The translations under genes and the position numbers were made by a program. Below, in pieces: positions 57,214 through 64,000 of a stretch of DNA of 64,000 nt (positions are counted from its first letter, which is position 1; each line of letters opens with the position of its first letter). Source of the stretch: Thraustochytrium sp. TN22. Its lineage: Eukaryota > Sar > Bigyra > Thraustochytrida > Thraustochytriidae. The stretch spans positions 124,001-188,000 of the forward strand of contig JABLUY010000019.1 in assembly GCA_013306675.1 (NCBI GenBank), in the 5' to 3' direction. Below the pieces are notes generated by a model, which saw only the letters and a list, made by a program, of their open reading frames with translations, was not told the DNA's origin and did no database searches.

Positions 57214-60200
57214 ATGGCGTCGCGGCGCGCGGCGGCGGCAGGCGACGAGGCGCTGGAGTCGGGCGTCTTTACTGCCGACGCGCTGCGCGACCTTGCAGAG
57301 GCGCTGCCGGAGGAGAACGAGCACGATGCACGCGAGGCCGATTCAAGGTACGCCGCCGGGCACGACAACGAGGACGAGGACGACGGCGAGGACGACGAGG
57401 ACGACGAGAACGAGGACGGCGTGAGCATCGGTAATGATGATGACGACGATGACGACGACGACGACAACCACAACGGTGGGGATGAGGACGACGAAGGCGA
57501 GGGCCCGCTCGCCGGGCTCGCGCGCAAGGCACTCGAAGTCGTGACGGAGCGCGAGGGCAAGGCGTCGATGGACGAGTGGGGCCAGCGGCGCGCGTTTGGG
57601 AGCGTCGGAGAAGATGCCACGCTGGCGCCGGCCGTGCAAGCTTTCCTGGCAGCGCTGCCAGAGCTGCCCAACCCCAAGGGACTCACCGGAAAGCTCAAGA
57701 CCTTCGTGCAGACGCTGCAGGCGTTCTACGTCGACGAGGTTGACCCGGGGCTCGACATGAAGGGCCATCGCATGGCAGCGCGTACCTTTGCCGGTGCGCT
57801 CTCCGCGACCGTGCCGGCTACTGTGCAGGGCGGCCAGCGCGAGGGCGCGGCGCGCGTCGTGGACTTCGTGTGCGTGGCGCTCCTAGCCGCGCACGACAAC
57901 AGCGAGGACCCCGACTTCCTGGGCTCTGTCACGTACCTAGACCTCTGGCTGCGCAACGCGGAGCGGCGCAACCACTTCTCGCGCGCCTTCGCGCCGGCCG
58001 GCGCCACCACGCGCAGGCTCCAGGATGAGATCAAGAAGCGCCGCGACGCCAACACGCGCGACAAGGACAAAGCCAGGGCGAGCCGAGAGCTCGCACTCAC
58101 CGCCATGACGGCCGACCTCATCGAACCCGTCTCGGCCGGCGTGCTCGCGTTGCTCGCGGAGCTCGAGCCGGCCGCCGAGGACCGCGCGCGCCGCGACTCC
58201 GTCGTCGCCGCCATGCAGGCGACCCTCACGCCCGCGGCGCTGCAAGCCGCGCTCGCCACGCTCGACCCGGAGGCGCCCGCGGACGCGCTCTCGGAAGAGG
58301 CCGCGCTTGGCGACGGCGAGGAGCCCGAGCCCATCGGCGTGGCCATCTTCGGTTCGGCCGCAAGCGGGCTCAACTTCCGCGCGTCCGCGGACGTCGACTT
58401 CTCGCTCGTCGGCGTAGCCAGTCGTTTGGCGCTCGTCGCCGGCCGCCATAGCGCCGCCGTGGCGCAGGAGCGCGCGCACAGCCGCGCCATCGCGCTCGCT
58501 GCCTACGTGCTGTCCGAGTCGGACGCCTTCCTCATCCAGGACATCATTCTCACCTCGCGCGTGCCCATCGTCAAGTGCGTGCACCGCTCCACCGGCGTGG
58601 CCTGCGACGTCGCCTCCGGCAACACCATCGCTCTGCAGAATACGCAACTGCTGCGCGCATACAGCCTCATTGACGCGCGCGCGCGCGCGCTCATCTACGC
58701 GGTCAAGTTCTGGGCCAAGCGCCGCGGCATCTGTGATGCCTCGCTCGGAACGCTCTCTTCCTACGCCTGGACGCTCCTGGTCATCTTCTTCTTGCAGCAG
58801 CGCCGCGACGCGCCCGGCGCCGCGACGGCCGCCGCAAAGAAGGGCAAGCAAGCCAAGCGCGGGGGGCATCGGCGCAAGAAGCAGGACGGCGGCGGTGACG
58901 ACGATGACCACGACGACGAGAACGACCACGATGGTCCCTCTATGAAGACCTCGGCAGCGGCCGCGGCGCACGCTGCTCTCGCACCGCTCCTGCCCAACCT
59001 TCAGGCCGAGGCGGTTCGCCGGGGCATGCGTACTGTCCTCGTCGAGATGGACGGCGAGGAGCTTGACGCCACCTTCGCCGCCGACGCGCCGCCCGGCTTT
59101 CGCCCGGATCTCAACAAGCAGGAAGTTGGCGAGCTCCTGCTTCACTTCTTCCTTTATTACGCGTACGAATTCGACATGAACAAGCACGTGGTGAGCATCC
59201 GCTTCGCAAAGCCCACGAAGCGGGGCTCGCTCGACGGCTACACCGGCGCCGAGTGGCGCCTGGCCATCGAGGACCCTTTCGAGCTGCGCCACGACCTTGG
59301 CTCCAAAATCGCCAGCAAGGAGGCCATGGAGCTCATTCTCGTGGAGCTGCGTCGCGCCGCTGCCCTCCTGCACGAGGATCTGCGCGGCGTTCCTCTGCGG
59401 GACGCCGTGCTCATGAGCAAGCCGGACGAGCCACCCGCCTTCCCGCGCCGCTGCTTCAACTGCGGCAGTGCCCACCACCGCTCCTCCAAGTGTCCCATTG
59501 GCAGCGTGCGACCTCGCGGTGCCAAGGTTTGTCATCTCTGCGGCGAGTCTGGCCACCTCATCAAGGACTGCCCGTCACGCAAGAACAAGAGGCGGGGCAA
59601 CGACCGCGGCGGCCATGGCAATGACCGCGGGAACGGCAATGATCGTGGCCAAGGCAACGATCGCGCCAAGGGTCCCGGCAACAGCAACCACAATGGCCGC
59701 CCAGACCCCAGGGCGTGCCATGTCTGCGGCGTTGTTGGCCACTTTGCTCGCGAGTGCCCGACGCGCGAGGCCAGGGAGGCCACGCGCTTCGGCCGGGGAC
59801 AAGGCAAGAGTCACGCGTCAGGCAAGAGCAACGAGCCTGCTTCCTCGCACCATGAACAGCAGCAACCAACGTCCAAGATCGACAACAAGCAGCAGGGACG
59901 GAGGCAGAACGCAAGCCAGGCGCAGAGCCAGAATCATGGTGAAGCCAAATCGAAGAGCGCCGGGAAGCCTGACAACAGCAAGAAGAAGGGCGCGGGTAAA
60001 CCCGACGACACGAAGAAGAATGACTCGGACAAGCCTGACCACAAGAAGAAGGCTTCGCCGCGTCGCTCGCAGCAGCAGCAGCAAGGCCAGCAAGGTCATC
60101 AGGACCAAAGCTCAAACGCGCAAACGGCCAAGGGCAAGACAGGTCCGAAGCCTCCGCGCGTCTGCCGCGACTGGCTTGCCGGAAACTGCCGCTTTGGAGA

Positions 60201-60252
60201 ACGCTGCAAGTTTCAGCATGTCGAAATTGACAAGCACCCACCCGGGTTCTAA
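57214..60252 (+). CDS. terminal nucleotidyltransferase (TUT/PAP family) with zinc knuckles and CCCH finger
   Basis: This 1012-residue enzyme should add untemplated nucleotides to RNA 3' ends. The Pol-beta motif is FGSAASGLNFRASADVDFSL, with GS at 380-381 and Asp 393/395. The third acid is in GVACDVASG (465). KFWAKRRGICDASLGTLSSY (498-517) and the PAP-associated IEDPFELRHDLG (685-696) are typical of TUTases and GLD-2-like poly(A) polymerases. An acidic/Lys insert (about 535-575) splits the central domain. Three CCHC zinc knuckles (747-760, 773-786, 835-848) follow, as in TUT4/7. A Lys/Gln-rich region and a C-terminal CCCH finger (C-x7-C-x5-C-x3-H, about 984-1001) are added. Uridylation versus adenylation cannot be settled by eye. 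It converges on CLP1 with 92 bp between stops. Confidence 0.92.
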   Translation: MASRRAAAAGDEALESGVFTADALRDLAEALPEENEHDAREADSRYAAGHDNEDEDDGEDDEDDENEDGVSIGNDDDDDDDDDDNHNGGDEDDEGEGPLAGLARKALEVVTEREGKASMDEWGQRRAFGSVGEDATLAPAVQAFLAALPELPNPKGLTGKLKTFVQTLQAFYVDEVDPGLDMKGHRMAARTFAGALSATVPATVQGGQREGAARVVDFVCVALLAAHDNSEDPDFLGSVTYLDLWLRNAERRNHFSRAFAPAGATTRRLQDEIKKRRDANTRDKDKARASRELALTAMTADLIEPVSAGVLALLAELEPAAEDRARRDSVVAAMQATLTPAALQAALATLDPEAPADALSEEAALGDGEEPEPIGVAIFGSAASGLNFRASADVDFSLVGVASRLALVAGRHSAAVAQERAHSRAIALAAYVLSESDAFLIQDIILTSRVPIVKCVHRSTGVACDVASGNTIALQNTQLLRAYSLIDARARALIYAVKFWAKRRGICDASLGTLSSYAWTLLVIFFLQQRRDAPGAATAAAKKGKQAKRGGHRRKKQDGGGDDDDHDDENDHDGPSMKTSAAAAAHAALAPLLPNLQAEAVRRGMRTVLVEMDGEELDATFAADAPPGFRPDLNKQEVGELLLHFFLYYAYEFDMNKHVVSIRFAKPTKRGSLDGYTGAEWRLAIEDPFELRHDLGSKIASKEAMELILVELRRAAALLHEDLRGVPLRDAVLMSKPDEPPAFPRRCFNCGSAHHRSSKCPIGSVRPRGAKVCHLCGESGHLIKDCPSRKNKRRGNDRGGHGNDRGNGNDRGQGNDRAKGPGNSNHNGRPDPRACHVCGVVGHFARECPTREAREATRFGRGQGKSHASGKSNEPASSHHEQQQPTSKIDNKQQGRRQNASQAQSQNHGEAKSKSAGKPDNSKKKGAGKPDDTKKNDSDKPDHKKKASPRRSQQQQQGQQGHQDQSSNAQTAKGKTGPKPPRVCRDWLAGNCRFGERCKFQHVEIDKHPPGF

Positions 60253-60344
60253 CTAGCCTAAAGTTGCCAATCGTGGGATCATCGTCGTCGCCATCATCAT
60301 CATCAACAACAACAACAGCAATATCGTGTTGCCGTCATCCACTA

Positions 60345-61563
60345 TCAGTCCTGCTCGAACCACTTGATGCTGCCATGCAAAAGGTAGGTGGAGGGGAGGT
60401 CGACGGGACAGGCAAAGTCCGCGGCGAAGGAGTTGGTGGCAATATCAACCTCGAGAACGTGAATGAAACCTGCGACGGGAGCGGTGAGGACGTGGTCTGG
60501 GCTCGTGGCGTGTACGACGGCGAGCACGCAGGATTCGAGCGTCTTATCGACGGTGGTCATTTGCGGGGTCTGGTTAGCGTCGAGGTCCTCGTCCATGCCA
60601 ATGGGCATAATCGAGGAATCCGCAATTACGTTTTGTTTTAGCAAAAAGATGGACACGTCGGTTCCGAGCTTGAGCGTCTTGCGCACCGGCGAGAGGTGGT
60701 GCAACGGGCCGTAAAAGTAGGAGCGCATGCGCTCGTTGGCCTGGCGCGCCGTGGCGCGCGCATCCGCCTCAATGACGCCGCCGGAGCGTGTCAACTTGAC
60801 AACGCGCGAGCCGGGCAGCGCCTTGCGCATCTCCGAGAGAAGCCGGTCGTGGCCCATCACTAGAACAATGTCAACGCGGAGCTTCTCGCAGGCGTGCACG
60901 AGGCACTTTTGGGCGGCGGAGCTGCCCGAGGTCCATGCGAAGGTGTCTACAAAGACGCCGGACTGCATCTCGTCGGGCCGCGACGAGAGCCGCACCTCGA
61001 GCGCCTCGGCGAGCGCGTCCACCTGCTCGCGGAAGCGCTTCGGGTTGGCCGAGGCCTTGTCATTGCCCACAAAGTAGGCCAGTGGCTGCCGCGCGCAGAG
61101 CGCCAGCTCGCCCTGCTCCCCGTACAGGTCAAGCGTGGACTCAAGCACCGTGGCGGCCACTGTGCCAGGCACCATGATGTCGTTCTTTGCCAGGTCCAAG
61201 CTCACAAAGGCGGGCCGCCGCCCGGCGCGCACCGCGTAGCCGGCCAGGATCTGGCACAGCGATGTCTTGCCGGACCCGGGCGGCCCCACGACCGCGACGC
61301 GTGGGCCATTTTCCTCCGCGTTGCGCGCGTCCTCCAGCAGCTGATGCACGTTGGCGGCCTCCGCCATGGGCGTCTCCTCCGACACGTAGACGCCCGTGCA
61401 GAAGTCGTCATCCAGCTCCACCTCGCACCCAAACCACGTGAACACGCCGTAGCTGCGTCCCGGCAGCAGCTGGAACGTGTGGCCCGTGAAGAGTTCCGTG
61501 CCGAAGAGCTCCGCGGTCCCGGCCACCACCGTCAACGTCGCCGCCGCCGCCGCCGCGCCGTCC

Positions 61564-61600
<37 letters not shown>

Positions 61601-61664
61601 GCTGCGCCTTGGTCTCAAACCGCAGCTCCTGCGACGCGCCCACGCTCTCGCGCACGCGCGGCAT
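60345..61664 (-). CDS. CLP1: CLP1 polynucleotide 5'-kinase / cleavage factor
   Basis: CLP1 is an RNA 5'-hydroxyl kinase-fold protein of the mRNA 3'-end cleavage complex and the tRNA splicing complex. This 439-residue protein has the N-terminal beta domain (ELRFETKAQ, AELFGTELFTGHTFQLLPGR, YGVFTWFGCEVEL) and Walker A GPPGSGKTS (127-135). The kinase core includes DLAKNDIMVPGTVAATVL and VFVDTFAW. The C-terminal domain begins near RMRSYFYGPLHHLSPV. An 11-Gly run interrupts the N-terminal domain and is coded by a CCG repeat. I start at the ATG preceding PRVRESVGAS. The frame upstream is Arg codons from another CGC repeat with only a TTG. It neighbours an RNA nucleotidyltransferase, but convergent placement does not imply co-regulation. 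Confidence 0.94.
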
Positions 61665-61670
61665 CCTCCC

Positions 61671-61707
<37 letters not shown>

Positions 61708-62077
61708 GCCAAGCATGCGAGTCTATCGCGGCGCTGACCAAGGTTGATTGATTTTCATCGTCGCTGCCGTGTTCACGATGGGGTTCACGCCCGCGGGTGT
61801 CCGCGGGGATGCTCCGTGTGCGCCCCGCAGTCACTGCGGCCTCCGCACACCCTGCCCGGCCGGCCGCCCCCGGACACTCAGCTGCTAGCTGCACAAGTAC
61901 AGCAGCGGAGATGGGCGGGGAACGAGCGCGCGCGCGAGCCTCGCGAGCGCGCGAGGGCGGCGAGCAAATCTCGATTCTCGAGACTTTCGAGGTACGGCGT
62001 CGGCGAGCGCCGGCAGCGCCGCGCCTGGACGGCCGCCCCGGGGAGGAGAGGGGGGCCGCGCGGGGCCGCGGGGCAGG
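61665..62077. other. divergent region between CLP1 and TIR/HET-MORN genes
   Basis: A 413-bp gap starting with a CGC trinucleotide run (about 61671-61708) just before the CLP1 ATG. The rest is GC-rich with CGCGCGCGAG words (about 61928-61960). It should hold both promoters. No gene is seen. Confidence 0.45.
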
Positions 62078-63529
62078 ATGCCGGTGTTCGAGTGCCTCGA
62101 GCCGATGCGCGTGCACGACGCGGAGCGGCTGCTGGCGTACGGGCGGATCCCGCGGTCCGACGAGGCGGCGGACGACCTGGTGGAGCTGGACGCGCTGCAG
62201 CCGCCGCGAGGGCCGGAGGACCTGGTGGTCTTCGTGTCGCACCGTTGGCTGCGGCCGCGAGAGATGATGCCGGACACCGCGGACAACGCCAAGTTCGAGC
62301 GTATTCGAGTCGGCATCGAGATCCTCAAGCGCCAGTTCAAGACGCCGCCGCGCCGCGTCTTCGTGTGGATTGACTTCTCCTGCATCGATCAAGACGACGA
62401 CGACCGCAAGCTGCGCGGCGTACGCTCGCTGCCGGCCTACGTGGAGCGCTCCGACGCGCTGCTCACGCCCATCCTCAAGGACGAGGTCTACACCAAGAGC
62501 GAGCGGCGCGAGCTCGAAGCCTGGGACGACTCCGTGCTGCACAGCGTCACGCAGAGCATGTTTGCGCTCGACCGCAAGCAGCTCGTCCAGTACCTGCACA
62601 GCACAGATCTCTTCCGCCGAGGCTGGATCCGCGTCGAGGAAGTCCTCGGCTCCAACGCGCCCATGCCTGAGAATGGCTTTGAATGGTTCGTCAAGAAGGC
62701 CGTGCCGCACCGCCGCGATCGCCCGCACTTTTTCGTCACGCCCGACATGCTCCCGGAAAACTTCTTGCTCTTGCTGCCGCGCCTGCAAAACGCTACGCTC
62801 GCGCGCCTGCACCCCGTGGACGGCTTGCTCACCAGCGAGGCCGACCGCGATGCTATCCGTGAGCTTGTGTCGCGCGTCGACCTTGACGCCTCAGAGCCCA
62901 CATCTTTCGACGGCCCTACCGACCACGAGGGTCGCCCGCACGGCCCGGGTGCCGTCCAGGTCCTCTTCGACGGCGAGCGCTATGAGGGCTCCTTTGAGCA
63001 CGGCCAACGCCACGGCCCCGACGGCCGCCTCTACTTTCCCACCGGCGACTGGTACGAAGGCGACTTCGCCGATGGCTTCCCGCATGGCAAGGGCGTTCAC
63101 CACTTCGCCGACGGCGACTGGTACGAGGGCGACTTTGAGGGCGGCGAGCACTGCGGCCACGGGACCATGCACTACTCCTTCGGCGACACGCACACCGGCC
63201 TGTGGCGCGCCGACTCGGAGGAAGGCCCAGGCATCACCACCTTCCCTAATGGCGACGTGTACGAGGGCGAATACCACGATGGCAATCGCCATGGCCGTGG
63301 TGTCTACCGCTTGGCTGGCAACGACACCTTTTCCGTTTTCGAAGGCACCTGGAAGGATCGCAAGAAGCACGGCCGCGGCCGCTGGACCCTGTCTGACGGC
63401 ACGTTCCTCTACGTCGTCTACAAGGCAGACCGCCCCCAGTTTTGGGCTTCCCTCTTCGCCGGCACCGGAGCTTCCATCTCGCGCTGGCGCGCGCTCTATC
63501 CGACTCTTTCTTCGGTCAAGACGATCTGA
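62078..63529 (+). CDS. TIR/HET-like domain fused to MORN repeats
   Basis: The protein has 483 residues. Residues about 45-130 show LVVFVSHRWLRPREMMP, then RVFVWIDFSCIDQDD and LPAYVERSDALLTPI. RRGWIRVEEVLGS follows near 180. This is the same general SH-x-W ... W-D-x-C-x-x-Q ... W-x-x-E module as in the TPR protein at 49.8-51.6 kb, related by pattern to TIR and fungal HET domains. Residues about 278-460 contain seven MORN repeats (YEGSFEHGQRHGPDGRLYF, YEGDFADGFPHGKGVHHF, YEGEYHDGNRHGRGVYRL). MORN repeats tend to bind phospholipids or act as membrane/cytoskeleton scaffolds. An enzymatic role (NAD-consuming, as for some TIRs) is not supported by any residue I can point to. The ATG has AGG before it. 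Confidence 0.85.
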   Translation: MPVFECLEPMRVHDAERLLAYGRIPRSDEAADDLVELDALQPPRGPEDLVVFVSHRWLRPREMMPDTADNAKFERIRVGIEILKRQFKTPPRRVFVWIDFSCIDQDDDDRKLRGVRSLPAYVERSDALLTPILKDEVYTKSERRELEAWDDSVLHSVTQSMFALDRKQLVQYLHSTDLFRRGWIRVEEVLGSNAPMPENGFEWFVKKAVPHRRDRPHFFVTPDMLPENFLLLLPRLQNATLARLHPVDGLLTSEADRDAIRELVSRVDLDASEPTSFDGPTDHEGRPHGPGAVQVLFDGERYEGSFEHGQRHGPDGRLYFPTGDWYEGDFADGFPHGKGVHHFADGDWYEGDFEGGEHCGHGTMHYSFGDTHTGLWRADSEEGPGITTFPNGDVYEGEYHDGNRHGRGVYRLAGNDTFSVFEGTWKDRKKHGRGRWTLSDGTFLYVVYKADRPQFWASLFAGTGASISRWRALYPTLSSVKTI

Positions 63530-64000
63530 GCGCTCGTTCGCTCGCAGGTTCTCTTTTTCTCTGGTTGGTTGGCCTGTTTGTCTTTGTTATTTTTGTTGTC
63601 GCCGTTGCTCTTGTCGTTGCAGGCGCGTTTGGCGACAGGAAAGAAACGACGTCTCGCCGGACTGGCTGACATCATGCTCACGTAACAGACCTGCAAAGGC
63701 GAAGAGTCCATGCAAAAGCGAAGATATTATGCAAAGGCGAAGAGTCCATGCAAAGGCGAAGAGTCCATGCAAAGGCGAAGATTCCATGCAAAGGCGAAGA
63801 GTCCATGCAAAGGCGAAGAGCCCATGCAAATGCGAAGAGCCGCGGAGATTTATGCGCGTGCGTCAGTCATTTCGAGCGACGCCGAAACCCTTCGCTGAGG
63901 CCGCGAGCAGCGGGATTGCATGCAAGCATTACGTCTAGCGATAGCACACGAGGCGCACGCGTTTCAAGAGCAGCAAGCACAGATGTTGCTTCCTGGAGCA
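63530..64000. other. window end with tandem array
   Basis: Downstream of the MORN gene there is a T-rich stretch (TTTTTCTCTGGTTGG and TTTGTTATTTTTG, about 63550-63600) and then a 19-bp array at 63692-63843. No complete gene is visible before the window ends. Confidence 0.5.
63692..63843 (+). repeat. 19-bp tandem repeat, eight units
   Basis: Eight units of 19 bp start with TGCAAAGGCGAAGAGTCCA at 63692, 63711, 63730, 63749, 63768, 63787, 63806 and 63825, with a few substitutions in units 2, 5, 7 and 8. The unit length is not a multiple of three, so any translation cycles through three frames. That argues against a coding repeat. There are no spacers, so this is not a CRISPR array. Confidence 0.93.

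Noticed and set aside
57214-61664. RNA 3'-end processing gene cluster (nucleotidyltransferase plus CLP1)
   Set aside because: The two genes are convergent with separate promoters, and the other RNA genes are scattered. Adjacency is probably chance.
63692-63843. CRISPR array
   Set aside because: Units are head-to-tail with no spacers, and the setting is eukaryotic nuclear DNA.

Overview
The window is nuclear DNA from a eukaryotic microbe with a compact, very GC-rich genome. I place 26 protein genes with reasonable support, almost all as single uninterrupted reading frames. One gene (IPP isomerase) clearly needs a spliced, six-codon first exon. The eukaryotic assignment rests on cytosolic seryl-tRNA synthetase, ABCF1, topoisomerase IB, CLP1, a USP10-type deubiquitinase, DDX31/DBP7, FIS1 and a TTLL3-type tubulin glycylase. 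Hybrid PAS histidine kinases exclude animals, and the tubulin glycylase suggests a cilium or flagellum. A bZIP fused to a START-like domain, with a non-canonical basic region, recalls stramenopiles. A thraustochytrid-like or related heterokont protist is my leading guess, but it is inference. Most chosen start codons have A at -3 (often AGCATG or AAGATG), and I used this to choose among upstream alternatives.

Layout. 0-4.4 kb: a Trp/Arg-rich helical protein, a ubiquitin-like/armadillo protein and a coiled-coil protein. 4.4-14 kb: ABCF1, a TPR membrane protein, a FIS1-like tail-anchored protein with a large acidic insert, and a USP10-like deubiquitinase. 14-28.8 kb: six minus-strand genes in a row (DDX31/DBP7, SerRS, a quinone-oxidoreductase-like MDR enzyme, TTLL3-like, TOP1 and an SfsA-like nuclease-fold protein). 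29-33 kb: three plus-strand genes (a TPR-DNAJC8 fusion, IPP isomerase and mitochondrial uL13). 33-37 kb: a gene-poor 4 kb stretch with short repeats and a possible retroelement remnant. 37-47 kb: a 956-residue orphan with a fatty-acid-binding-protein-like C-terminus, then two related hybrid histidine kinases in tandem. 48.7-64 kb: a zinc-finger protein, a TIR/HET-like TPR protein, the bZIP-START factor, a CRAL-TRIO protein, a terminal nucleotidyltransferase with zinc knuckles, CLP1, a TIR/HET-like MORN protein and a 19-bp tandem array.

The genes do not form an operon or a single pathway. They alternate in convergent pairs, with gaps as short as about 80-150 bp, and divergent pairs that share promoters of roughly 0.3-1.9 kb. 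Themes that recur are RNA processing and translation (ABCF1, SerRS, DDX31, uL13m, TPR-DNAJC8, nucleotidyltransferase, CLP1) and signalling or ligand sensing (two hybrid kinases, bZIP-START, the orphan with a calycin-like domain, two TIR/HET-like proteins). Several genes have a tandem CCGCG/GGCGC pentanucleotide run about 100-210 bp before the ATG. Tetranucleotide arrays (CTGC, CAGC, CAAG, TGAG, TGAA) mark many gaps. No tRNA, rRNA, CRISPR array or intact mobile element was recognised.
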